Assembly: GCA_025464695.1 (NCBI GenBank)
Contig: JAODNQ010000003.1
Coordinates: 1 to 64,000 of the forward strand
Direction: 5' to 3'
DNA length: 64,000 nucleotides
From: Frankiales bacterium
GTDB taxonomy: Bacteria > Actinomycetota > Actinomycetes > Mycobacteriales > SCTD01
Part shown: positions 27,061 through 35,110 of the stretch, one piece after another
Position numbering within the stretch: position 1 is the stretch's first letter
Layout of the letters: each line of letters opens with the position of its first letter
Position numbers and translations under genes: made by a program
The notes under the pieces: generated by a model
Databases searched by the model: none
Told to the model about the DNA's origin: nothing
Seen by the model: only the letters and a program-made list of their open reading frames with translations

Positions 27061-27216
27061 ATAACTTTCGCCGGGTCCGCGTGGTGCATCGCGCCCCGGT
27101 TCAACGAGGAGCCGCTCTGCTGATCCCTGCGACGCGGACGCGCGTCCAGACACTGCGGACGCGACCTCCGAGCGTGCCGGTGCCGCCGCGTCGGTGTTCC
27201 TAGGTGCCCAGCTCCT

Positions 27217-27234
27217 GACCGGCCGCTGCCGGTC
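27217..27234 (-). terminator. Hairpin after the degenerate SDR gene
   Basis: GACCGGC and GCCGGTC form a perfect 7-bp stem with a 4-base loop, 25 bases past the SDR stop on the - strand. There is no U-run. The position suits a terminator that separates the SDR from the transporter operon. Confidence 0.45.
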
Positions 27235-27258
27235 GTGCCGAGCTCGCGGAGCTCCGCC

Positions 27259-28110
27259 TCAGCTGGCCACGGAGATGCCGCCGTTGATGCTGATGACCTG
27301 CCCAGTCATCCGTCGCGACAGCGGCGAGGCCAGGAACAGGATCGCGTGCGCGAGGTCGCTGGGCTCGGTCATCCCGAGGTGCGCCTGCGAGACGATCTTC
27401 TCGAAGATCTTCTTGCTGAACTCCTGCGCCAGGGCCCGTTCGTGGGAGCCGGTGTCCACGATGAGGGATGGAGCGAGCACGTTGACCCGCACGCCGTAGC
27501 GCTTGGCCTCCACCGCCAGCGTCTGCGAGAAGGTGACGATCGCTGCCATCGCCGCTCCGATCGCGGTCTCTCCAGGAGTCGGGACACGCTGCGCGTCGGA
27601 GGCGATGTTGATGATCACTCCTTGCCCGGCGCTCCGCAGCACGTCGATCGCGGCCCGACAGACGAGCATCGTGCCGAGGGCCTGCTGCACGAGCACGGCC
27701 GCGAGGTCCTCCATGGGCAGTTGGTGGAGCAGCACGGGCATGTAGGGCGCCACAGTCGAGTTCACGAGGACGTCGAGGCCGCCCATCTGCTCGACGGCCG
27801 TCCCGACGAGGCGGAGCGCGCCCTCCACGGTGTTCACATCCGCGCTGACGAAAGTGCTGCTCCCGCGTCCGCTGCAGGACGCAGCGGCCGCAGCCGCGCT
27901 GCCGCGCGCCGCGTTCCGACCACCGAGCACGACCTCTGCCGCACCAGCCCTCATGAAGGCGTGCGCCGTCGCGAGCCCAACGCCGGACGTCCCGCCCGCG
28001 ATGAGCACGCGGGCTCCCGACAACTGGAAGCCCCCGTCCTCGGCCAGCGAAGGACCTGCCGCAGCGCTAGGAGCACCGGGCGCGGGCATGTTGTCCATTG
28101 GTCTGACCAT
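27259..28110 (-). CDS. SDR-fold protein with a degenerate active site
   Basis: About 283 residues. The dinucleotide-binding motif GGTSGVG is kept, and the C-terminal half (APSLIVDT, MTGQVISINGG) is clearly SDR. The NNAG motif reads NSTV, and the active-site segment that should read YxxxK is AIGAAMAA, so the catalytic tyrosine and lysine are replaced by Ile and Met. It may be a regulatory or binding protein. A TACGTT -10-like box ends seven bases before the ATG at 28110, which suggests a leaderless transcript starting at that ATG; in-frame ATGs at 28098 and 28089 are alternatives. The operator lies over the first codons. Confidence 0.8.
   Translation of the reverse strand: MVRPMDNMPAPGAPSAAAGPSLAEDGGFQLSGARVLIAGGTSGVGLATAHAFMRAGAAEVVLGGRNAARGSAAAAAASCSGRGSSTFVSADVNTVEGALRLVGTAVEQMGGLDVLVNSTVAPYMPVLLHQLPMEDLAAVLVQQALGTMLVCRAAIDVLRSAGQGVIINIASDAQRVPTPGETAIGAAMAAIVTFSQTLAVEAKRYGVRVNVLAPSLIVDTGSHERALAQEFSKKIFEKIVSQAHLGMTEPSDLAHAILFLASPLSRRMTGQVISINGGISVAS
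28099..28109. promoter_or_regulatory. GntR/FCD-type operator, copy D
   Basis: TGGTCTGACCA is a perfect 11-base match to the expected operator (core GGTCTGACC at 28100-28108). It covers the first four codons of the SDR if translation starts at 28110. Bound regulator here would block transcription initiation directly. Confidence 0.68.
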
Positions 28111-28117
28111 GCTTAGG

Positions 28118-28123
28118 AACGTA
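28118..28123 (-). promoter_or_regulatory. Candidate -10 element of a leaderless promoter
   Basis: On the - strand TACGTT fits the TAnnnT pattern of actinobacterial -10 boxes and is separated by 7 bases from the ATG at 28110. That spacing is typical of leaderless transcripts. No clear -35 element is seen. Confidence 0.4.
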
Positions 28124-28799
28124 CTCCCCGGACCTACTTCTGACGACCCTCGCGCGGGACCAGCTACGCGCTCCGGCCCCCGTCCGCCGACGGAGGCGGC
28201 GCCCGGTCGGCCAACTGCACTGGCGCTCGCACCAGCCCAGCCCAGCCACGGCTCGACAGCCGGGCGCTGACTCAGCTTGACCGCGGGGAGAGCGCCGCCA
28301 CCCGCTCCTCCCTAGGGGAACGGCCGGTGTCCGTTCTGTGCTTGTCCGTGCCGCGTTGGTCACGGATTCCGTCACGCGTGCGCGGACACCCGTGACCGAC
28401 AGGCCCGAGGGCCCCGTCCAGGCAGCACGTCCGGCCCTGGACCCGCACTCGACAGCAGGACATGGCCCGAGTTCCCGCTGATCGCCCGTCAACGGCTCGG
28501 CACAGCGCCCGGAAGCGCCATGCTCGGTGCTCGAACAGTGCTCGGTCGCTACAGAGGGAGAGTGTTAGGCCGACGACACAGCCGCTCGACCGGCTCAGAC
28601 TCGGCAGCACCACCGCGACGAAGAGACCGCGGCTACTCGGCAGCCGGACAGCGGCAGTACGCGTGTCGACCGGACCGGCAGCAGACCTGCAGGACGCGCC
28701 GTGCACGCGGGGCGGTGACGCCGCCGCTCGCGCGGGCGGGTCAGCAAGGTCTATGGTCCGCGCAACCGCTGTCGCAGCGGTACCTGCGGGGAGGCCACC
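28124..28799. other. Gene-poor divergent region
   Basis: About 680 bases separate the catabolic block from the accessory block. I find no open frame with protein-like composition. It contains a hairpin at 28765-28781 and, at 28356-28378, an element similar to one at 55505-55527 upstream of the other LQRxxGN gene. Confidence 0.6.
28765..28781. promoter_or_regulatory. Inverted repeat upstream of the LQRxxGN/HExxH gene
   Basis: ACCGCTG-TCG-CAGCGGT is a perfect 7-bp inverted repeat with a 3-base loop, 19 bases upstream of the GTG start and just before its GGGGAGG ribosome site. It follows a TATGGT hexamer (28752-28757) that could be a -10 box. It may be an operator or a leader hairpin. Confidence 0.35.
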
Positions 28800-29543
28800 G
28801 TGCGCACCCACGAACCCTTGATCGCGCCAAGGATCCCCCGCGCGCCGACCGCGACACCGTCCCGCGTCGTGCCGCCGAGGGCAGCGGCGGTCCTGGCCCT
28901 GCAGCGCAGCGTGGGCAACCGCGCCGTCGTCGGGGCGCTGCGCGAGGAGGCGACGTCGGGCAGCGAGGCCGTCGGGGACGCTGCTGTGTGCACGGACGGG
29001 CCGACGCTGGCCTGCACCGCCAAGGCTTCCCGCACCTCCTCGACCAGCATCTCCGTCGGGACGCCGAAGGAGAACAAGGCCTCCGACGACACCGTCACCT
29101 ACACGGCCAGGGGCAAGCTCACCGCCACGTACGCCACGACCGTGGCGATCAGCATGGCGCCCGCCCCGACCGGCCTGTCTGCGTGTGCGACCAAGAAGTA
29201 CGCAGCCATGCTCAAGGAACTGGAGACGCACGAGAAGGACCACAAGGCGCGCTTCACCACGACCGACCCGGCGCGCGCCTACGACGGCACGGTCGTGACG
29301 GAGGCCTCGGAGACGGGGTCCGACGCCGCGGCGGTCCAGCAGACCGTCAAGGACCGGCTGGCGGCCCTCGTCACGCCGCAGGAGTCGGCCCGCAAGGAGC
29401 GCAACGACGCCTACGCGATCGCGGCCATCGACCCCTTCACCCGAACGGTCGACCTGTCGGACTGCCCGGAGTGCAAGCCTCCTGCGCCGGCCCCCGACGC
29501 GGCCCCCGAAGCGCCGGAGGACAGCGGCTCCGCGGAGGAGTGA
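28800..29543 (+). CDS. Small protein with LQRxxGNxAV motif and HExxH zinc-protease motif
   Basis: 247 residues with no signal peptide or membrane segment. The N-terminal 50 residues are proline- and arginine-rich and end in LQRSVGNRAV (34-43), a motif common at the N-termini of actinobacterial proteins linked to DUF4157 and extracellular contractile injection systems. The central part is beta-rich and Thr-rich. HEKDH at 144-148 fits the zinc-metalloprotease HExxH pattern in a helix (KELETHEKDHKARF), reminiscent of DUF922-type proteases. A CPEC pair and an acidic Pro/Ala tail end the protein. The GTG start has GGGGAGG five bases upstream. It may be an injected or exported protease-like cargo; no injection-system genes are in the window. 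Confidence 0.72.
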   Translation: MRTHEPLIAPRIPRAPTATPSRVVPPRAAAVLALQRSVGNRAVVGALREEATSGSEAVGDAAVCTDGPTLACTAKASRTSSTSISVGTPKENKASDDTVTYTARGKLTATYATTVAISMAPAPTGLSACATKKYAAMLKELETHEKDHKARFTTTDPARAYDGTVVTEASETGSDAAAVQQTVKDRLAALVTPQESARKERNDAYAIAAIDPFTRTVDLSDCPECKPPAPAPDAAPEAPEDSGSAEE

Positions 29544-29560
29544 GCGGGGCCGGTCCCCGC
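29544..29560 (+). terminator. Short hairpin after the LQRxxGN/HExxH gene
   Basis: GCGGGG and CCCCGC form a 6-bp GC-only stem with a 5-base loop, starting directly after the TGA at 29541-29543. It lies between convergent genes. It is short, so the call is weak. Confidence 0.35.
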
Positions 29561-29661
29561 ACTGAGAGCGGACTGCACCGAGTCGCCGGCGCGCTGCTTC
29601 GTGTGGCGAGCGAGGCTCCGCAACCACCGAGTGGCGGTCAGGAGCTCCGGCCCGCTCGACG

Positions 29662-30831
29662 TCAGGGTGGCAGGACGCGGAGGCGCTCGGCCAGGAAGGC
29701 GCGCTCGACGTCGTTCCCTGTCAGCAGCAGCGCCTCCTCGTACGCCGTCCGCGCCTCGCCGTCGAACCCGAGCCTGCGCAGGAAGTCGGCGCGGGCAGCC
29801 GGCAGGTACGGGTAGGCCGCGAGGGCCGGGGCGCGTCCGAGCAGGTCGAGCAGGTCGAGACCCGCCCGCGGGCCTTCCGCGAGCCCCACAGCGACAGCTC
29901 GGTTGAGCGCCACGACCGGGGACGGCCACCGCTGCTCGAGCAGCCCGTACAGGGCGGCGATCTCACGCCAGTCAGTGTCCTGCCACGAAGCCGCCCCCGC
30001 GTGAACGGCAGCGATGGCGCCCTGCAGCGCGTACCGCCCCGGTGGCCCTGCGGTCAGGGCGCGGTGCACCAGCGACAGCCCCTCGTCGATCATCTCGCGG
30101 TCCCACCGGGACCTGTCCTGCTGCTCCAGCAGCACCAGCCGTCCGGCGTCGTCGGTCCTCGTGGCGCGGCGCGCGTCGTGCAGCAGGACGAGGGCCAGCA
30201 GCCCGCTGACCTCAGGGGTCGGGAGCAGTTCGTGGAGCATCCGGGTCAGGTCGGTCGCCCGCTGGACCAGCTCCGTGCGGACCAGGGCTGCGCCGTGCGG
30301 CGCCGTGTGCCCGGTCGTGAACACCAGGTGCAGCACCGCCAGCACGGCGTCCACCCGCTCGGGCAGCTCGGCTCCCGCCGGGACGCGGTACGGGATCCCG
30401 GCTTGGGCGATCTTGCGCTTGGCGCGGGTGATCCGCGCTGCCATCGTCGGCTCGGACACGAGGAAGGCCCGTGCGACGTCAGCCGTTGAGACGCCGCACA
30501 GCAGACGCAGCGTCAGAGCCACCTGGGCCTCCACCGCCAGCGCGGGGTGGCAGCACGTGAAGACCAGCCGCAGCCGCTCGTCCTGGATCTCGTGCTGTTC
30601 CGGGTGCTCCAACAGCTCCTCCTGGATCAGCAGGGGCAGCCGCGAGCGCAGGCTGGACTCCCGGCGCAGCAGGTCGATCGCCCGGTTCCGCGCGACCGTC
30701 GTCAGCCACGCACCAGGCGACCTGGGCACCCCGTCGACCGGCCAGCGGGTCAGCGCCCGCGCGAACGCGTCCTGCGCGCACTCCTCGGCGAGGTCCAGGT
30801 CGCCGGTGACCCGCACCGTCGCGGCGAGCAC
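29662..30831 (-). CDS. ECF-type sigma factor with C-terminal DUF6596-like extension
   Basis: At least 389 residues. Region 2 (LAEECAQDAFARAL, GAWLTTVARNRAIDLLRR) and region 4 (LTLRLLCGVSTADVARAFLVSEPTMAARITRAKRKI) are clear. A long helical C-terminal domain (LHLVFTTGH, ALNRAVAVGLAEGPRAGL, YPYLPAARADFLRRLG) is shared by the sigma factors that pair with YciI-like proteins. Homologues begin about 16 residues earlier; that stretch (LIEQLLADTHRREWAFV) is present in frame from a CTG at 30879 that overlaps the YciI stop (CTGA), so the true start may be there. The YciI gene upstream is its usual partner. Confidence 0.88.
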   Translation of the reverse strand: MLAATVRVTGDLDLAEECAQDAFARALTRWPVDGVPRSPGAWLTTVARNRAIDLLRRESSLRSRLPLLIQEELLEHPEQHEIQDERLRLVFTCCHPALAVEAQVALTLRLLCGVSTADVARAFLVSEPTMAARITRAKRKIAQAGIPYRVPAGAELPERVDAVLAVLHLVFTTGHTAPHGAALVRTELVQRATDLTRMLHELLPTPEVSGLLALVLLHDARRATRTDDAGRLVLLEQQDRSRWDREMIDEGLSLVHRALTAGPPGRYALQGAIAAVHAGAASWQDTDWREIAALYGLLEQRWPSPVVALNRAVAVGLAEGPRAGLDLLDLLGRAPALAAYPYLPAARADFLRRLGFDGEARTAYEEALLLTGNDVERAFLAERLRVLPP

Positions 30832-30875
30832 GAAGGCCCACTCGCGCCGGTGCGTGTCCGCCAGGAGCTGCTCGA

Positions 30876-31223
30876 TCAGCCGAACACCATCACGGGCCGC
30901 ACCTCCAGGCCGCCGCCCGGAGACGGGATCGCCTTCGCCATCCCGATGGCCTCGTCGAGGTCGGCCGCCTCGACCAGGTAGTACCCGCCGAGCGCCTCCT
31001 TCGTCTCGACGAACGGGCCGTCGGTGACCGTGTACGCACCGCTCGAGTCCTTGCGGACGCTCGTCGCGGTGTCCACCCGCTGCAGGGCGTTGCCGCCCAG
31101 GACCTTGTCGGCGTAGGTGAGGCCGAACTCGTGGTGGCCCTTCATCACCTCGTCCATCAGGCCCTGCCCGCCCTCGGCGTACGCCTTCTCCTCGCCGTAG
31201 ATCAGCACCAGGTACTGCGTCAT
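30876..31223 (-). CDS. YciI-like (YCII-related/DGPF) protein
   Basis: A 115-residue dimeric alpha-beta barrel of the YCII family. It has the N-terminal MTQYLVLIYG strand and the signature DGPFVETKEALGGYYLVEA. Proteins of this group are routinely encoded next to ECF sigma factors with the long C-terminal domain, and may act as partner or sensor. The start is ATG 31223; the gene overlaps the likely CTG start of the sigma factor, so the two are coupled. Confidence 0.92.
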   Translation of the reverse strand: MTQYLVLIYGEEKAYAEGGQGLMDEVMKGHHEFGLTYADKVLGGNALQRVDTATSVRKDSSGAYTVTDGPFVETKEALGGYYLVEAADLDEAIGMAKAIPSPGGGLEVRPVMVFG

Positions 31224-31522
31224 GTCGGGCTCCTCCACTGCGGTCCGCCAGCCGGACCGTTCACCTGTCCGACGAACGGGCAGCCAGCGGATCGACATCC
31301 GAGTCGCCGTCGCCGCTCGGCACCATGACACTCCGGCGGGACCCGGTCGAGCCCGACGCATCCCGGGGAGGGCCGCAGGTGGCCGCCGACGCCTCCGCCG
31401 AGTCAGGGCCTGCTCGCCGAAGGAGGCATGGCTGCCTCTTCCTCCCCACGCATGCGCCGGGTTGGCCCCGTCCCCTGTGGAGCCGGTCGGCTGCGAGCCC
31501 GTACACCGTCCCGCCAGCGGTC

Positions 31523-32329
31523 TCACCGCTTCGACGCGACGACCTCGAGGTAGGCGACGTCCATGGCGAGGGTGCCATCGTTCGCGGTGTCGTGTGCCGC
31601 GAAGACGGCCAGCAGTTCCGCTGCCAGTGCGACGGCTCCCTCGTCGCCGACCGCCGCGAAGGCCGCCATGGTCGGGCCGTACCAGGTCCGGAAGTAGTCG
31701 AGGCAGGCGTCCGTGGAGGGGAAGCGGAACGCACAGGTCTGCCGGGACAGGCTCTCGACGGTGCACTGGTCTCCGAGCAGCTCGCGGACCCGGGTCTCGT
31801 CCCCCCAGGACACTGCAGGGACGAGACCGGCCGGCCCGGCCACATGGCGGCCGACCGCCCGGAACATGTCACCGATCATGCTGTCAGGGGCCCAGTTGGC
31901 CATGCCGATCCGGCCGCCCGACCTGCACACCCGGACCAGCTCACGGCCGACGGCCTCCTGGTCGGGGGCGAACATCGCGCCGATCGTGGACATGACCACG
32001 TCGAACTCCCCGTCGGGGTAGGGCAGGTGCTGCGCGTCGGCGACCTCCGTGCGCAGGGCCAGACCGTCTGCGTCCGCCCGCCGCTGCGTCTCCTCCAGCA
32101 GCTCGGGCACGTAGTCCGTCGACAGCACCTGGGCGAACCGCCGGGCGGCGCAGAGGGAGGCGTTGCCGTTCCCGGCGGCGACGTCGAGCACCCTCTCGCC
32201 GGCGTGCACGTCGAGGTTCCTGACCAGCGACTCCCCGATCCAGGTCAGCAGGCTGCCTATGCGGCCGTAGTCGCCGAGCCCCCACGCGATCTGCTGCCGG
32301 GCGGTCACGGCGGCGTAGTCGACGGTCAT
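31523..32329 (-). CDS. Class I SAM-dependent methyltransferase
   Basis: A 268-residue methyltransferase with motif I VLDVAAGNGNAS, motif II/post-I STDYVPELL and EVADAQHLPYPDGEFDVVMS, typical of UbiE/small-molecule methyltransferases. AGGAGG lies four bases before the ATG. The C-terminal half (CLDYFRTWYGPTMAAF) is a helical cap. It stands alone between the sigma factor pair and the RCC1 gene, with about 240-300 bases of empty sequence on each side. The substrate is unknown. Confidence 0.9.
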   Translation of the reverse strand: MTVDYAAVTARQQIAWGLGDYGRIGSLLTWIGESLVRNLDVHAGERVLDVAAGNGNASLCAARRFAQVLSTDYVPELLEETQRRADADGLALRTEVADAQHLPYPDGEFDVVMSTIGAMFAPDQEAVGRELVRVCRSGGRIGMANWAPDSMIGDMFRAVGRHVAGPAGLVPAVSWGDETRVRELLGDQCTVESLSRQTCAFRFPSTDACLDYFRTWYGPTMAAFAAVGDEGAVALAAELLAVFAAHDTANDGTLAMDVAYLEVVASKR

Positions 32330-32565
32330 GGTTCCTCCTAGGTCGTGCAGGACGAGCGGGACGCGAGTGCCGTACGTGCGGCTGCCGACGGGGAGGTGCC
32401 CTACGAGGTGCGACACGGGTTGTCGACGGGCCTGCGCACGGCGCCGGGGCACTCCCCGCCGACGACGTCGCGCGCGTGCACCCCCCGCAGCGGCCCTGGC
32501 TCTACGCCGGTCGGGCCCCGACGCTCGACGCAGCCGAGGAGCTTCGTCGAGGAGCCGTCCCCCGC

Positions 32566-35097
32566 TCAGACGGGGCCCGCGGCAGCGACCGGTCGCGGAA
32601 GGACGCTCGTCGCGCCGACCCCGTCGCCGAGCTGGTCGTGCGCGTTGCTGCCCCAGCAGAGCACCGTGGTGTCGACGAGGACGGCGCACGTGTTGTGCCG
32701 ACTCGCGCTGATCGAGCGGACCACGGGCAGCGCCTCCGACGGCACGTCACCGTCGGTCGGCCCGAGCCCGCTGACGGCGTGCGGCGTGAGCGCGTCAGAG
32801 ACCGTCCCGTCGCCGAGCTGACCGTCGCCGTTGGCGCCCCAGCAGCCGAGAGCGCCGTTCTCGAGCCGGGCACACGTGTGGCTGTCGCCGGCCGTCATCA
32901 CCTGGGCCCCGGCTCCTGGGCCACCGATGCCGACGACCAGGGCCGGCAGGCTGCGCGACGTCGTGGTGCCGTCGCCGAGCTGACCCCGGTCGTTGCTGCC
33001 CCAGCACGTCATCGTCCCGTCGACGACCCGCGCGCAGGTGTGGGCTGCACCCGCTGTGAGCGCCGTGACGCCGGTCAGCGGGTGGTCGGCGGCCAGGTCG
33101 GCCCCGTCCTTCTGCACGTGGACCGCATGGTGGCTGTCGGCGACCTCTCCCGTCCCGAGCTGTCCGGCTGCGCCTGAACCCCAGCACCAGACGGTGGTGT
33201 CGGTGCGCAGCGCGCAGCTGTGCAGCCCACCGGTGACGACGCCCGTCACGTTCGACAGGTCCACCAGGGAGACGTGCGGGTCGCCGGGCTCCGCCGGCGC
33301 GAGGTCCGCGTCCCTCTGCACGAGTGCCGGGGTGCTCGAGTCGGACGTCGTGTGGTCGGCGTCCTCGACCCCGAGCTGCCCGTTGCCGTTGCGTCCCCAG
33401 CAGCGGACCCGTGTGTCCACGGACACAGCGCAGGTGTGTCCCCGTTCGACGCTGCCCAGCGCGCCGCCGGAGGACAGTGCGCTCGCATCCGTCAAGGCGG
33501 TGACGGTCACCGGCGTCGTCGACGAGGTGGTGGTGCCGTTGCCGAGCTGGCCGTCGCCGTTGGACCCCCAGCAGCGCGGGGCACCGGACCCGACCGGGAG
33601 CGCGCACGCGTGGCCGTTGCCGGCGTCGAGCGCGGCTGCCGAGTCGAACCCGAGGACGGGGGTGCGGACGGTCGTCCTCCCCGCGGCGAGACCTGCACCC
33701 AGCTGACCGCTGCTGTTGTCGCCCCAGCAGACCGGCTTGCTCGGTGTGGCGGCCTCGACGAGCGCGCAGGCGAAGCCGTTGCCGGCGGAGACGACCTTCG
33801 CCCCGGTCACGGCGGTCACCTGGACGGGGACGAGACTCCCTGGCGCAGACGATCCGAGCTGGCCGTAGAAGTCGTAGCCCCAGCAGCGGACGCCGCTGCC
33901 GACGATGGCGCAGGTGTGAAAGCCCCCTGCCGTGACAGCGGCTGCGGCTCCTCCGAGACCGTCCACGTCGACCGTGGTGGTGCTGTCGCCGATGCCGTGG
34001 TGGACCGGGTCCGGGTCGGTGCCGAGCTGCCCGCGGCCACCGCTCCCCCAGCACCTGACCGCGCCGGAGGCGAGGTCGATGCAGTTGTGGGACTCCCCGG
34101 CCGACAGGGCCACGATGCCCACCTCGTCGACGAGCACCTCGGGCAGCGGTGGGGCTGCAGTGTTGTGCTGCACCACCTTCGGCGCCAGGCTGGGCTGCAT
34201 GACGCCGTCGACCTTCGCCGTCGAGAAGCCGAGCTGGCCGACGTCGTTCTCACCCCAGCAGCGGGCCTTGTTGTCCTGCGTCAGCGCGCAGCTGTGTCCG
34301 TAGCCGGTCGTGATCGCCATCACCGGGTTCGTGTTCGGGTCGGGCAGTCCCTGCACGGGGACCGGGGCGGACCGGTCGATCCGCGTCCCGTCGCCCAGCT
34401 GGCCGAAGCCGTTGTGCCCCCAGCACCTGACGGTCCCGCCGGCGAGCAGGGCACAGGTGTCGAACTCGCCCGCTGACAGCGCGGTGACCGCCGAGAGGCC
34501 GGGGACGAGCGTGGCGCTGAGGCTCTTGTCCCCCGGCCTGCCGTCCCCGAGCTGTCCCGCCCCGTCGTCGCCCCAGCACACGACGGCGCCGCCCGCGACG
34601 ATCGCGCAGCTGTGGAACCCGCCGGCGGTGATGGCGGTGGCGGAGGTGACGCCGCTGACCGTCACGGGTGAGCGTCGCTGCTGCAGGAGCAGCGGGTCGC
34701 CGGTGGTGCCGTCGCCGAGCTGACCGTTGGCGTCGAGCCCCCAGCACTGCACCGTGCCGCCCGCGATCAGAGCGCAGCTGTGCGTGTTCCCGGCCGTCAC
34801 GGCGACGGCGCCGGCGACGCCGGGGACGGTGGAGGGCACGGTGCTGGTGGTGACCGTCCCGTTCCCGAGCTGTCCCTGGTCGTTGCTGCCCCAGCACTGC
34901 ACCGGGCCGCCGGTGAGGACGGCGCACGAGTGGAGGCCCCCCGCGGCGATGTGCCCCTGCACGGCGGCGCTCGCGGGCGAGATCCCCTCGTTCGAGTCCG
35001 CGCTCGCCTGCTGCCCGACCAGGACGGCGCCGCACAGCACCGCCGCGGACCCGGCCGCGACCCACCGGCGGAGCGTCCTGCGCGTCTGCTGAGTCAT
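32566..35097 (-). CDS. Secreted RCC1-repeat beta-propeller protein (14 repeats)
   Basis: 843 residues. A Sec signal peptide (VAAGSAAVLCGAVLVGQQASA) is followed by repeats of the RCC1/BLIP-II type with the pattern HSCAx7-12CWGxNxxGQLG. I count fourteen CWG-containing units at roughly 50-70-residue intervals, enough for two seven-bladed propellers. Each unit has a Cys pair (HxCA and CWG) that could form a disulphide outside the cell. The protein is probably surface-exposed and binds a protein partner. It is 13 bases downstream of the SGNH-like gene and probably co-transcribed with it. Confidence 0.92.
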   Translation of the reverse strand: MTQQTRRTLRRWVAAGSAAVLCGAVLVGQQASADSNEGISPASAAVQGHIAAGGLHSCAVLTGGPVQCWGSNDQGQLGNGTVTTSTVPSTVPGVAGAVAVTAGNTHSCALIAGGTVQCWGLDANGQLGDGTTGDPLLLQQRRSPVTVSGVTSATAITAGGFHSCAIVAGGAVVCWGDDGAGQLGDGRPGDKSLSATLVPGLSAVTALSAGEFDTCALLAGGTVRCWGHNGFGQLGDGTRIDRSAPVPVQGLPDPNTNPVMAITTGYGHSCALTQDNKARCWGENDVGQLGFSTAKVDGVMQPSLAPKVVQHNTAAPPLPEVLVDEVGIVALSAGESHNCIDLASGAVRCWGSGGRGQLGTDPDPVHHGIGDSTTTVDVDGLGGAAAAVTAGGFHTCAIVGSGVRCWGYDFYGQLGSSAPGSLVPVQVTAVTGAKVVSAGNGFACALVEAATPSKPVCWGDNSSGQLGAGLAAGRTTVRTPVLGFDSAAALDAGNGHACALPVGSGAPRCWGSNGDGQLGNGTTTSSTTPVTVTALTDASALSSGGALGSVERGHTCAVSVDTRVRCWGRNGNGQLGVEDADHTTSDSSTPALVQRDADLAPAEPGDPHVSLVDLSNVTGVVTGGLHSCALRTDTTVWCWGSGAAGQLGTGEVADSHHAVHVQKDGADLAADHPLTGVTALTAGAAHTCARVVDGTMTCWGSNDRGQLGDGTTTSRSLPALVVGIGGPGAGAQVMTAGDSHTCARLENGALGCWGANGDGQLGDGTVSDALTPHAVSGLGPTDGDVPSEALPVVRSISASRHNTCAVLVDTTVLCWGSNAHDQLGDGVGATSVLPRPVAAAGPV

Positions 35098-35110
35098 CGG
35101 GTCACCGGAC

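Larger units (their letters stand above)
26925..27258. other. Upstream region of the transporter operon
   Basis: 334 bases without a gene, between the binding-protein gene and the degenerate SDR, both on the - strand. It holds the operator at 27050-27060 and the hairpin at 27217-27234. I see no convincing -35 element. Confidence 0.7.
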
